NCBI RefSeq assembly: GCF_020921035.1
Contig: NC_063156.1
Location: 9,932,501-9,996,500, forward strand
Source: Rhodamnia argentea
Lineage: Eukaryota; Streptophyta; Magnoliopsida; Myrtales; Myrtaceae
Length of the DNA stretch: 64,000 bases
Direction: 5' to 3'
The notes beneath the pieces were generated by a model. The model saw only the letters and a list, made by a program, of their open reading frames with translations. It was not told the origin of the DNA and did not search any database. This document shows positions 50,036 to 61,417 of this stretch, one piece after another. The position numbers and the translations under genes are program-made. The first letter of the stretch is position 1. Every line of letters begins with the position of its first letter.

Positions 50036-50686
50036 ATGACGATCAGCATCGTCGATCACGAGCTCCCCGACGACACCCACAACCTCTACGACGTCATCTT
50101 CTACGGCCTCAGCGTCCGCACCCTCCTCACCTACTCCCCTCCCATCGCCTCCTCTTGGCTCTCGTCCCGCGGCTCTCAACCCCTCCTCGTCGGTTTCGAC
50201 ATCGAGTGGCGGCCCAACTTCAGCCGAAACGTCGACAACCGCGTCGCCATCCTCCAGCTCTCCGTGGGCCTCCACTGCCTCATCTTCCAGCTCCTCCAGG
50301 CCCCCGAGATCCCCCCGCCCCTCGCCGACTTCCTCCGCGACCCCAGCCACGTCTTCGTCGGGATCGGCATCGACGAAGACGTCGAGAAGCTGCTCTGCGA
50401 CCACGGCCTCGGGGTCGCCAACGCGGTGGACCTGAGGGACCTGGCCGCGAGGGAGCTGGGCCGGGAGGAGCTGAGGAGGGCCGGGCTGAAGACGCTGGCG
50501 AAGGAGGTCCTGGGGAGGGAGATCGATAAGCCGAAGCGGGTCACGACGAGCCGGTGGGACAACCCGTGGCTGACGAGCGTGCAGGTCCAGTACGCGTGCC
50601 TCGATGCCTTCGTGTCGCTTCAGATCGGGGAGGCCCTGAATGCCGGAGGTGCTCGGCCGGGAGGCCCCGGGGACGGAGGGAGGTAA
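50036..50686 (+). CDS. WEX-like 3'-5' exonuclease (DEDDy), intronless
   Basis: 216 aa in one exon, with the DEDDy exonuclease domain of the Werner-syndrome-exonuclease-like plant family. Exo I is FDIEW (Asp55, Glu57); Exo II is VGIGIDEDVEKL (Asp116 likely); Exo III is VQYACLDAF (Tyr186, Asp190). The complete acidic set predicts an active 3'-5' exonuclease on DNA or RNA. There is no helicase or RQC part, as usual for these short plant proteins. The coding region is strikingly GC-rich compared with every neighbour, and third positions are nearly all G or C. The start is the first ATG of the frame, and the homologous region (ITIVDHEL-type) begins at residue 3. The substrate is unknown. Confidence 0.85.
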   Translation: MTISIVDHELPDDTHNLYDVIFYGLSVRTLLTYSPPIASSWLSSRGSQPLLVGFDIEWRPNFSRNVDNRVAILQLSVGLHCLIFQLLQAPEIPPPLADFLRDPSHVFVGIGIDEDVEKLLCDHGLGVANAVDLRDLAARELGREELRRAGLKTLAKEVLGREIDKPKRVTTSRWDNPWLTSVQVQYACLDAFVSLQIGEALNAGGARPGGPGDGGR

Positions 50687-52982
50687 AATTCAGGGATTTG
50701 AATTGAGGGTCTTGCTAGTTTTTTTCGGATTTTATAGTTGCTTCTTGTGCAGGGATTTGAATCCTGAAAAGCCTGATTGTATAAGGGGATTGACTGCAAT
50801 TTGTGGAGAATTTTAATTTTCTCTGTGTTGTGATGCCGAGTGATGGTTCGACATAGTTTGATGGTTGCATTGCACCTTCTTGAACAGCAGGTTGGGATGT
50901 TGTTTATCTGCTCTGCTTGTCCTAATTCCATTAGATACGGATATGGTGTTAAGATGGTGTCTGCTTATCATAGTGTTGTCCCTGATCTGCGTTTCGAATA
51001 CGATGTATAAACACGGCTCTGGTGGTGCAGTAGGGGCATTTGATTCTAATTCTTTATGTGAACTGAACAGAAATATGCAAGAAGAGTAACTGTATAGAAG
51101 GTTATTCATGTCATAGAGGTAACCGTCTTTGCCAATGGCGCTCTCTGTATATGTCGGAAATCGTGGATGCGATGCCCTTGTCCGCTTTAGAAAGATTTCT
51201 CTTTGCTTAGTTAGGATTTATGTTTGCTCCAAGATTTAGATATCTCCCATTTTCGGCATTTCCCTCGAATCTGGGATTGGCGTGTTACATCTGGTGGGAT
51301 TTCTGAAGTTGCAGCCGTGGTCTTTTAGGACTGTAGAAACCCTGCATAATTGAAGGTCCGGAAGCGCGTTGAGTTCTATCCCTGTGGTTAAAAATCTCGG
51401 CTCCTCGTCTTATGTCGACCGTGCAAGGGAAACATGAGACTGGTGCTTGTTATCAGGACAGTGGAGCTCATATAGTATCCATCTTCTGGTGGCCTGGATT
51501 GGGAAAATCTGGATTTCATTATTTAAACTACTGCCATCAGTTGCGGAGCCACGGCGACTTAGGAATGAGATTTAGCTGGTGATTAATGTGCAGTATTTCT
51601 CTTTCCTTATACTTTTCGTGCATAAGCATGGATGGCAATGACAAGGAATGGATAGACTTGACCTAGACCTAGCATCTTTCTGCTTTAATGTGAGTATCAT
51701 AATGGTGATTCATGACAGATTAGTTGGTTTCAAAGCAGGTCTGCCATGTTTTGGTTTTGGTATGCATCTTCTCTCCTGTCGGTATATGAGTTTCATTCCT
51801 ATCCAGGTTTCTTCATCGCAATCCACATGTATGAAAACTTCTTTGCTTACTAGAATTAAGTTTGTCAGCAGTTGCCTCTGGTGATTAGTGTAGCTGTACT
51901 TTGGCGAAAGAAAAAGAAGAGGACCTGATGGCATAATACTCACTAGCGGGACTTTCCTTTTGCCAATCACCGCTCTCGTCTTCGACGTAAGCTTCTATAT
52001 TTCCCCAAAAACTGCGCACGCGCGTGTCTACGATAACAAAATCTTTAATGTGATTGAGAGAATTGAAAGGAAGATGAGGATGGAGGAATGTGTCTGAGCC
52101 ATGTATATTGTGAAAGTTCGCTGGCAGCTCGGGGACTGATCAAGCATATGTGAGCATGTGTGATGGATCTTGTGCATGGTTTCCAAACTAAGTAGCAGTT
52201 TCCTGTAAATGGACGTAACGGAGGGTGGACATGGATTTGATTTTTTAGAGAGGAGTGCGTTGCAGGAATACCAAGTTGTGGCTATGCTCATTCCTGTTCC
52301 ACATTTGAAGGTGCCGGAGATTCGACAGATTTGATGCATCAATTCACATTTTTCGCACCAATTGTATTCGGACGTTCGCTGCATTACGAAACAAATGCGC
52401 CATCCATATCTTCTGGTTGTGCACGCACTGACCCGGGGGTTTCGATGCACATGAAGTTGTTGTCGATGCTTATACACGTTTACTAGGATTCTGTACAATC
52501 CCAATTCACGTACGTGTCTCCTTACATGGTTTAAAGTAAGTGAAATACGAGGAAGAAACTGTAATCGCATCACATGGCTAAAAAAGTTAAGGTCTTGATT
52601 GACGACGGGTTGCAATATACAAATATCCGGCTAAGAATTCATCCAACATCAACTCCTAGATTACGACCCTAATCATCAGCACCCGGCTGTCCTATATTGT
52701 TCTTCAGCTACGAGGACGACTGTGAACAATGCGACTCTCGCTTGATCTCAAACGTTCAAGCAAGCTTTTGCCGTTGTGGCTCCGCGAAATCGCCCTCGGC
52801 CGGCCAGCTTTTGCAGTTGTGGCGCCTGGAGCCTTATGACTTGCCGCCATCTTTGGGAGATCACGAGGGTCCAATACCTGCACCGTACGCTGCCTCTTGT
52901 CTGTCGAAAGGAATGATGGAATTATGGCCTGCTGCTGTGTATTAGGTCCACGAACCAATGCCTATACTAGGAAATCAATTGA
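50687..52982. other. Intergenic between convergent WEX-like and MED26-like genes
   Basis: No gene recognised. 50687-51200 is probably the 3'UTR of the exonuclease gene, and the last few hundred bases before 52983 that of the MED26-like gene. A 195-codon frame on the minus strand at 52028-52615 has no family resemblance and is rich in Cys, His and Ser without domain order, so it was not called. Confidence 0.35.
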
Positions 52983-54534
52983 CTAACCCGTTTCTGCTTT
53001 TTGATAAAGCCCTTGCATGTTCCTCTTGGCGGCTTGAGCCTTCCCGTCCGCCGCAACTTCCTTCCAGCCCGTGATCTTCTGATCGAACCAAATGAACAAG
53101 TCAGTTCCTTTAATTGGAAGGATTCTCAGCGAATTAAATTGACTTTTCCACTTACGTCCTGTCGATTGGCGGGTGGTTGTCTGCATCCCGTGCCTGATCC
53201 ATTCGAGTTTTGCAACTGAAGCATTCTCTCCTTCTCAGACTTCCGCGATGCGACCTCGCTAGCTGGGACTGTCCTCAAGTTAGTGTTTGAGGACATATTG
53301 GGGTTCAAAGTGCCCTTGTGCTGATCCACATTCAGCCTCAGGTTCCAGTTAGCAAGTGAACTGGCCTTGTTGATGTCGTATTTCTCCTGTCGCGGTTCCT
53401 TGATGGAAGATGTTTTTCCATCTCCGACATCGCCAGGATCTACAGAAAGATTACAAGCACTCACCAGTCAAGAAAACTCAGCATGTGGGGACTCCAGATA
53501 AAGAAGAAGAATGTTCGTGCAGTAAATTCATACCAGCGACATCGTTTGTTCTGAGGCAAATGTCTTCGACCAGAGCCTTCCATCCCCTGCAATGAAAAGA
53601 ATCTGAGCAGTTAGTATGAACCAATCGTGCTCTTGCAGGATCCAATTTGACAGATAAAATTCCATGAAACAATCTAATCCTATGCTATAATCCTGACACT
53701 AAGCAAAAACAATGGATCACTCCATACATAGTAATGTTGCGCGCAAGCTGAGCAATCTGCTTCGATCTGCAGTTCCTTCCGACACTGTTGACGCTTACCC
53801 CGATCTTAGTTTTCTGCGAAACATCGCAGAAATTAAATGATTAAGAAACAAACTGTTGATGCAAAAAGAATGTACAATTCCTAGATAGAACTTCAATCAC
53901 ACCTCCAATACATCCACAGTGATGTTCATCGACTGGAGTCTTCTCAATGATTCATGCAGCGCGGAATCAGGCTGCCATACCAAGAAATAAAGCTAACTTA
54001 GATAGCATGCACTATAGAAGATCGACAGAATGGACAAGACTCGAAACGGCTTTTTAAAAGGTATATGGACATAATAATCTCCGAAAGCGAAATTTTTTTT
54101 TTTTTTAAATTAACATCAACGGATAAAGAAACGGAAACTCAATGGACCGAATTCAGAGTTAGGGCACAGACCTCGTGTTGACTGTTGTCTAAAACCCGCT
54201 TGATCTTTAGAACTGTGCCAACAATTGGAGCGGTCTCTTCCATATCATCGCTAAGTGCTTCAGCTTCTCCATGACTGTTGTTCATGCTGACCACATCATG
54301 CACAGCATTACCCCTGTCACCCTTTGCCTTGCTTTCTTTACTCGCGAGTGCGTAATCACCTCCGGGCCCAATCGTCTCGCACGAGAACAGCCGCTCCGCG
54401 ATACGACCCCTTCGCGACAGGAAATCTTTCGGGCAATCGAGCGCGGCGATCGTGATCGCCTTTTCGATGAACTCGAAAACATCGGTGTCTGTGGTTCTAA
54501 AGAACTGTCTCCATTCATCGAGCGACTCCCCCAT
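52983..54534 (-). CDS. MED26/TFIIS N-terminal domain protein, short form, 6 exons
   Basis: Exons in transcript order: 54172-54534, 53903-53971, 53728-53813, 53534-53586, 53156-53439, 52983-53078. They are GT-AG with closing phases, 951 bp, 316 aa. The start MGESLDEWRQFFRTTDTDVF followed by FIEKAITIAALDCPKDFLSRR matches the plant MED26-type N-terminus. The TFIIS N-terminal (LW) helices follow over about 120-190 (LHESLRRLQSMNITVDVLE...IAQLARNITMGWKALVED), which in this family docks to elongation or Mediator partners. The tail includes EKYDINKASSLANWNLRL and a basic helix ending AAKRNMQGLYQKAETG. Arabidopsis MED26-like proteins are over 400 aa with a conserved C-terminal 'AENAKRQRTIQ' motif; here translation stops just at that point. 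The exon 3/4 junction (AT|gt...ag|G) is the weakest. Confidence 0.8.
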
Positions 54535-55105
54535 CGTGGATTCGATATGGAAAAGCAAAATCGCTTGCGGCGCAAGCAACGGTCAAGAAACTGAGAAAAC
54601 ATGTGTTGTTGTTTCATCGACCGATCGATCGTAATGAGATAACCCAAGAAGTATCGTCGGAGAAAACAACGGAGGAATCGGTAAGAACATTGAGACTAAC
54701 CTTGAGAGAGAAATCCTTCAGCTTTGCGATCTTGGGACAGAGTAGCGTTTTGAGTGTCCGTAGGACTCGTGTGTAGATTGTGTTTGACGCAAGAGAGGCA
54801 AGGAAATTTAAACGACTTTCTTATCTGAGATCAACGCATGAAAGCATCTCCACCGTTGGATTTCAAAGATCGTGAAAGGAAATATTACCGGCTCATCTGA
54901 GATCCGAACAGGGAAGAAGATGGATTAATGGAGTAATTATCTGTTTAATAAGTTAATCATCAAGAAAATGGGTATGGATTTGGAGTAATTATTTTCGATA
55001 AGTTCGTAAATTTGAGTTAAAATGAAATGTCGCTAGAATCAGATTTGTGGAAATTACTTTTCGTTGTTTTTGGGGTTTACCATATCCATAGAATACTTAT
55101 AACTA
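54535..55105. other. MED26-like gene promoter region
   Basis: Upstream of the minus-strand start at 54534. No other gene was seen. The sequence becomes AT-rich towards the foldback element that begins at 55115. Confidence 0.4.
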
Positions 55106-55114
55106 ATTAATTTA

Positions 55115-55753
55115 GGGAAAATTTCAACTAATGGTCCGAAGTGCCCTAATTTTTTCAAGTAAGGGCCTAAAATAGTACTTGCTTCAAATAAATACCTGAA
55201 GTGCCCTCGTTCTTTCAAATAAGGGCCTAACTCAAAAATTCTAGTTGATCAAGGGTATTTTTGGCAAAATACAATTTTCATTTAATTTTCAGTTAAATTA
55301 AATTAAAAAATGGAAACCACGGGCGGGCTGCCCCATCGACGGTGGGGCCGTGGCGGTTGCCGTGCGACCGGTGCCTCGACGAGGGCCGGTGATCCCGCCG
55401 ACCGGTGGCAAGGGTCGCGGTCCATCGATAACGGGGCGGCGTCCATAGGCAGCCCTCCCACCTGTGTTTACAATTTTTTTTTTTACTTTTTTTAATTTTT
55501 AGAAAACATAAAAAGGAAAAAAATACAGAAATTTTTTTTTAAAAAGTAAATGGTAAAAATGTCCTAACCAACTTGTGAGAGGCTATTTTTTGAGATGATA
55601 TGGCCACTTCGAGTCCTTATTTGAAATAATAACCACTTGAAACCCTTATTTGAAATAACGAGGGCACTTTAGGCCTTTATTTGAAACAAGTTCCACTTCG
55701 AGCCCTTATTTGAGAAAATGATGATATTTTGGGACCTTATTTAGAATTTTTTC
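55115..55753. mobile_element. Mutator-like foldback element, 9-bp target duplication
   Basis: 639 bp, flanked by the perfect 9-bp direct repeat ATTAATTTA (55106-55114 and 55754-55762). The ends are long imperfect inverted repeats of more than 100 bp. The left end starts GGGAAAATTTCAACTAATGG; the complement of the right end starts GAAAAAATTCTAAATAAGG. Both arms contain 'gaagtgccctcgtt' or 'aaagtgccctcgtt' and 'caaataagggc'. The core (about 55318-55460) is GC-rich. A 9-bp target duplication with long inverted repeats is the signature of Mutator-like elements. No transposase is present. Confidence 0.85.
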
Positions 55754-55983
55754 ATTAATTTATTTTTACTGAGACATTTTTTACGTGGTTACTAACTAGG
55801 TTTATAAATCAAGATCTAAAAATTGAAGAATCAATAATAACATGTAAGTTACTTTAATCTCTCTCTCTATATATATATTGTAGATATGACCAAATTACCA
55901 ATTACTAAGATAAGAGGAATATCTTTACTTTATTATGCACGGAATGAGAAACCATGTTTGAAAGTTATTAACTCATGGTGGAC

Positions 55984-56486
55984 GAGAAAAGTATCAAAAA
56001 GTTCAAAACCTATTGTAATTGTGCCATTCACTTCTTAACGTTTTTTTATTTTGGGCCAATTGAGTCTTAAACCTTTTGCAATTATACCAATTCAGTCCAT
56101 TTGGCCGGTTGACATTGATGTGAACCATTTTTAATAATATTGTAATATTTTTCGAATTCTAGTTATTTTTTAATCTTTAATTTTCATTTTTTTTGTTAGG
56201 GCCGATAGAGGTCGCAGTCCTCACTAGCCGTAGAGAGGGTCGCCGCCCTCATCTAGTGGTCGGCGGCATCCTGCTGGCCCTTACCAAAAAGAGAAAAGGA
56301 AAAAAATTACTAAAAATTAATTAAAAAATTAAAAAATATTATTATAAATAGTTCGCATCGGCGTCGGCCGGCCAAATGGACCAAATTGGCGTAATTGAAA
56401 AATATTTAGGACTCAATTGAAAAAAAAAAATTTAGGATTACATTGACACAATTACAACATGTGTAGGATTTTTTTGGTAATTTTTC
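55984..56486. mobile_element. Second Mutator-like foldback element, 10-bp target duplication
   Basis: 503 bp, flanked by the perfect 10-bp direct repeat CATGGTGGAC (55974-55983 and 56487-56496). The arms are inverted repeats of about 125 bp. The left starts GAGAAAAGTATCAAAAAG; the complement of the right starts GAAAAATTACCAAAAAAATC. Both include 'ttgtaattgtg', 'caattgagtc' and 'ccatttggccgg'. The core (about 56200-56285) is GC-rich. Arms and core resemble the degraded element at 22.5-23.2 kb. It is non-autonomous. Confidence 0.88.
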
Positions 56487-56954
56487 CATGGTGGACTAAT
56501 TTTTGGCCTTGAGAATTTTACTAAAACGGCGACACGAAGTTACTAAGGTTCAGCATGAAACATTTGTTATTAGTATGAGAAAAAGTAATTTGAAAAAAGA
56601 TTATTCAGATTATTATTCTGTATGAATCATTTGAATCTATTTGGAACTAACATAGTATAATCTACATTTCTCCTAATTCTTTAAACCATGATCCACCACG
56701 TCACCTCCCTCCACTGCATGAGGCTTCCCGAGCTCATTGCCAGCCTCACCGGCAACTGTTGCTCCGGCAGTGACCCTGTCGCGACCCTCCAGCTCTGCAT
56801 TGGCCGCAACTGCCTCGTCTGACCACTCCTCTGAGCCCACACATTGCTCGGCTCTCTGCTCACCTTCCTACGTGACTTCAACCTTTGTGGGTGTTGATAG
56901 GGGTGATCGGTTTTCAGGTGGACCGGTTCCCGGTCTAGAAAATGCGAATAAAAG

Positions 56955-57460
56955 GGAGGATGGTAAGCTTATAAAAGTGCTTCCCATATAAATTAAAAGG
57001 TGCAAGATATTTGTACTTCTTTAAGATTACGTCATTCTCACATGCATCACATATTTTCACTATACTTAATGACGGGCATTTGGGGAATATGCCTCACTGG
57101 CTCACTAATATCTTTCCGATGAGAAGCACTAAATTTTACGCTATTTGCTAGACATGTAAGCCTTTGAAGGTGGAAATGTTGATCTTTTTCCGGGAAAAAA
57201 TCTAATCGATTTGATCATCAAGATTATCGGAAAGCCATTATTGGCGTTATTCTGTTAGTTATAGTCGAGCAATACTCGACGGGTGTGCATTAGATTTGTA
57301 CAGTTAATTGCACTTGTGTCGTTTTAGTAGACAAGATGCCCAGATTAATTACAATATCCATCACATTTATTTCATCAACAAAAATTACTTAGTCTAACAT
57401 GAACTTGAATGGAGCATCCTGCATTGATGACACCAAATCTATATGAAAAGCTTTGGTGGA
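56955..57460. repeat. Degenerate duplicate of the zinc-finger locus flanks (copy A)
   Basis: The start ('aaaagtgcttcccatata') resembles the 5' flank of the zinc-finger gene at 63933-63960. The end (about 57270-57460: 'atgaacttgaatggagcatc', 'aaatctatatgaaaagc') matches the DNA just beyond that gene's 3' end (62735-62935). Nothing of the zinc-finger coding region is recognisable between them. The middle shares 'tatacttaatgacgg' and 'gagaagcactaaatttta' with copy B. It looks like an old locus duplication that lost the gene. Confidence 0.6.
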
Positions 57461-57654
57461 TGATAAAAAATGCTTTGGATTGGCTTGAAATAATAAGCTA
57501 ATGAAAATCGTTTTCATAACTAACAACAATTTCTGTCTAAATAACATGGTGGATGATAAAAATATTTTCTTTTTATTCATTTTTGTGAGATAAACAAGAA
57601 ATCATTTTTAGGAAAATATTTTCCAAATAATTTATTTTCTATGAGACAAACGGA

Positions 57655-58146
57655 CTCCAAATATGTAAATCTTTGTACTACTTTAAGTTTACGTAGTTGT
57701 CCAAGTACATCACATACTTTTACTATACTTAATGACGGTGTTTTAGGAAGAAGCCGTTACCATAAATGTAGAAAATGCTTCTTTATCGTTTTGATTGACA
57801 AAACGAATTTGACTCACTGGTTCATTCTAATATCTCCACAATGAGAAGCAATAAACTTTAAGTTATCTGTTCAACATGTTTGCCTATTTTGTTTGTTACA
57901 GTTGAATATACACTAGATTAGCATGGTTAATCGCACTTGTATCATTCTGGTAGGCCAGATGCCAATATAATTAGGAAATTCATCGCATCTTTGCCATGAA
58001 AAGCACTAAATTTTTCTCTATTTGCACAACATGTAAGCCTTTTGTAGGCTGAAATGTTGATATTTGAAAACTTGCGGGTGAAAATCTAATAGATTTGATC
58101 ATCAAGATTCTAGGAAAGTCGTTATCGGTGTTAATTTGTTAGTTAT
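57655..58146. repeat. Degenerate duplicate flank (copy B), split by the copia insertion
   Basis: Shares 'ttttactatacttaatgacg', 'catgtaagcctttt' and 'atttgatcatcaagatt' with copy A. It stops at 'gttagttat' (58146), where the copia element begins, and resumes beyond it at 62721 ('gttatagcagagtatgcatt'), matching copy A at about 57257 ('gttagttatagtcgagcaat'). Copy A thus shows what the insertion site looked like before. Confidence 0.65.
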
Positions 58147-58367
58147 TGTGAAGAAGTGTAATCTGATGATTGTTATTAAACTCCAGAATGGGTATCTATA
58201 TACAAGAGCTATAGAGATTTTCTTCTAATTGATGGAGAGATTTTCTCCACTGATACATCTAATTAATCCACTAAGGCTAATTGATCTCCTAATTGATGGA
58301 GAGATTTTCTCTACTAATTGATTTATTCCTATAACAAAAGATATATAAAGCAGTGATACAATTAATA
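58147..58367 (-). repeat. Copia 3' LTR
   Basis: 221 bp, preceded on the coding strand by the polypurine tract at 58368-58379. The internal 'ctaattgatggagagatttt' occurs twice within the LTR. Confidence 0.92.
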
Positions 58368-58374
58368 CTCCCCC

Positions 58375-59860
58375 TCAAGATGGAGCGTGGAGATCACGGA
58401 CGAGCTTGCAAATCAAATGATGAAAATTTTCTTTACCCAAGGCCTTTGTCAGAACATCAGCCCATTGGAGCTTAGAGGGAATGTAAGCTGTCTTCAATGT
58501 ACCCATTTGAATTTTGTCCCGGATGAGATGACAATCAATTTCTATATGCTTGGTACGTTTGTGAAATACTAGATCGGAGGCAATGTGAAGTGCCGCCCGA
58601 TAATCACGATAAAGAGTGGCCGGATGTGCGGGTACTCTAAGATCTTTTAGTAATGCTTGTAACCAAGTTACTTCACAAGTGGCGGACGACATGACACGGT
58701 ATTCAGCTTCGACCAAAGAGTGAGAAACCCCGTGTTGTTTCTTAGTTTTCCAAAAGAGGGGACTGTCGCCAAGAAACGTAATATAACTGGTAGTGGAACG
58801 TCGAGTGGTGGGGCAAGCGCCCCAATCGGCATCACAATAAGCCCTTAGTTGTAATACACTAGAGGAGGATAAAAAAATTCCAGGTCATGGTGCCTTCTTG
58901 ATGTAGCGAACGACCTGTAAAGCAGCCTGCCAATGAGGCTCGTAGGGAGAGCTCATGTGTTGACTCAAGATGTTAACGGAAAAAGTAAGGTCGGGTCATT
59001 GATGGTGAGATATAATAAAGGCCCAACTAAGCGACGATAGATCGTTGGATCCGAGAGGGGTTTACCACTGTCTATAACAAGTTTGACATTGGTTTCCATG
59101 GGAAAGTCAATGGGACGACTACCCAAGAGACCCACATCTTTGATGATGTCCAATATATATTTTTGTTGAGAAAGGTAGATACCTTCTTTGGCACGAGCCA
59201 CTTCGATGCCAAAGAAGTATTTTAAGCATCCCAAATCCTTCATATGAAATTGTAAGTTAAGGTACCGCTTTAAAAGATAAATAGCGGTTGGGTCGTCTCC
59301 GATGATGACAATGTCGTCGATATATACAAGTACGGCCGTGAAAGATGATGGCCAACGAGATGTAAATAAGGAGTAATCAGCTTTAGACTAGGAGAAACCA
59401 GCAGCTATGATAGAAGTGGATAGCTTAGAAAAGCAATTGCGTGAAGCCTGTTTCAACCCATAAAATGATTTGCGAAGACGACAAACCCGATGCTCCCCCT
59501 GTTTAGCAAATTTGGGTGAAATTTTCATGTAAACCTCTTCGGCCAAATCCCCATGAAGAAAAGCATTGTTAACATCCATTTGATGTAAGGGCCACCCATG
59601 TACAACATCAATAGCAAGAAGGCATCGTACGATTACCGGTTTGGCCACAAGAGCAAATGTTTCATTGTAGTCAATGCCTCCAGTTTGGATGTAACATTTG
59701 GCGACGAGGAGAGTTTTGTACCATTCAATTGAACCATCAGACCTGCGCTTGATCTTATAAACCCATTTGCAGCCAGTGGGTACCTTCCCAAGAGGAAGAT
59801 CAGTAATGGACTAGGTTTTATTGAATTCTAAAGCCTTTATCTTAGCAGCTATTGCTTATT
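58375..59860 (-). pseudogene. Copia reverse transcriptase and RNase H remnant
   Basis: Three open blocks (about 59388-59648, 58965-59243, 58375-58716) and the sequence between them carry RT motifs: QMDVNNAFLHGDL, the YIDD catalytic box near 59310 and KDLGCLKYFFGIEV. RNase H motifs follow (HKRTKHIEIDCHLIRDK, then the tail to a stop at 58375). In-frame stops and at least one frameshift separate the blocks. The active-site aspartates survive, but the reading frame does not. Confidence 0.88.
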
Positions 59861-60059
59861 TCCATTTGGGATCCTTTTTTGCCATTGTGAAAGTGGTAGG
59901 CTCTTGATCATGGGTTAGAACAGATAAAAAAATACGATGGGCAAGGCTAAAACGAGAATATGAAATAGAAGAGCTAAAGGGTAAGGCGAACCTAGAGAAA
60001 CACACATGCGTAGCTCGGGAGTTGGACGAAAGACATGCTCGCAGTAGTAATCTCACAAT

Positions 60060-61330
60060 TTAAGTGGTAGACGCCGATCCCTTGTGGGATCTCACAATTT
60101 CGTGAAAAATGACATCATGACTCGTAAAATATTTACGATTGTCGAGATCAAAAAGGCGATAACTCTTTTGTCCTCTTGGATAGCCAAGAAAAATACAAGG
60201 GATGATGCGAGCACCAAACTTGTGATGATGTAAATTACCACAAGAAGCATAACAAAGGCAACCAAAAACTCTAATATTATCATATGTTGGTGGGGTGTTC
60301 AATAGCCTTTGAAAAGGGGTGGTACCGTCCAATAAAGCGGTGGGTAATTTGTTAATTAAATAAGTGGCTATGAGAATACAATCGCCCCAAAATGAAGAGG
60401 AAGCGAAGCTTGAAAATGCAAAACACGAGCCACAGTAAGAAGATGGCCATGTTTGCGTTCAACGATGCGATTTTGTTAGGGGGTCGCAACCATGCTATGA
60501 TGGTGAACAACACAATTAGTAGCCAAAAAAGATTGCATGGGTCGTGAAAAAAATTCAAAACCATTATCGGTGCGTAAATTTTTAATGGAACGAGTGTATT
60601 GAGTAGCAACATATACCCAGAAAAAACAAATAATGTTATATGTCTCACTTTTGAATTTCATAAGAAATGTGCAGGTGCGACAAGAAAAATCATCAACGAT
60701 TGTGAGAAAATAACGAGCACCGGATAAAGTAAGAGTATAAGGTCCCCAAATATTGCAATGAATTAATTCAAAAGGTTCAATGCTAGTAATAGAACTACGT
60801 GGAAAAGATAACCGATGATGTTTAGCAAGTGGGCAAATCTCACAAAGCGGGGCGGGGGTATAGGACGAGAAAGACAACGTATCCCGTAAAGCCGTGATAG
60901 TGGTATAGGATGGGTGGCCAAGCCGTTTGTGCCATAACTCACAAGTGGAAGATGACGATGCAAAAGACTAGAGATGGGATGTTGTTTGTAGATAGTAAAG
61001 ACCACCACTAGCATGGCCTCGTCCAATCTTTGTACCCGTTGAGCGGTCCTGGAGGATACAATAAGAAGAATAAAATGTTACAGTCACATTTAGTTCACAG
61101 GCAAGTTGTTGAACCGAAAGCAAATTATGCTTAAAAGATGGGGCACATAAGACATTAGTGAGGGTAAGACAAGGATAAAGAAGGACAGAACCCGCCATGG
61201 TGATGGGAACCGTGCGACCATCCGGCACGCTAATGGATGTATAAGACGGGGCATGAACATGGGTAAGCAAATGAGGGGGATAAGTGACATGATCGGTTGT
61301 TCCCATGTCAAGGATCCAAATAGAGGAATC
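60060..61330 (-). pseudogene. Copia protease and integrase remnant
   Basis: The protease region starts near 61325, with DMGTT where copia has D-[ST]-G. The pre-integrase segment (GGLYYLQT) is followed by the integrase zinc finger (CEICPLAKHHRL) and catalytic-core pieces (IWGPY, RTDNGFEF), ending near 60060 with the FGCLCYASC block. Several stops and frame changes break the region. Confidence 0.85.
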
Positions 61331-61417
61331 ATGTATTACGGAGGAAAGGCAGAGAGAAATACCTGTGAGGTTAGTCGCTGGCTATATAGTTACCTCATTG
61401 ATCAAGCGAAGAAGTTG

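Noticed and set aside
52028..52615. 195-codon minus-strand ORF
   Set aside because: No domain or family signature, unusual composition, and located in the likely 3' flank of the MED26-like gene.
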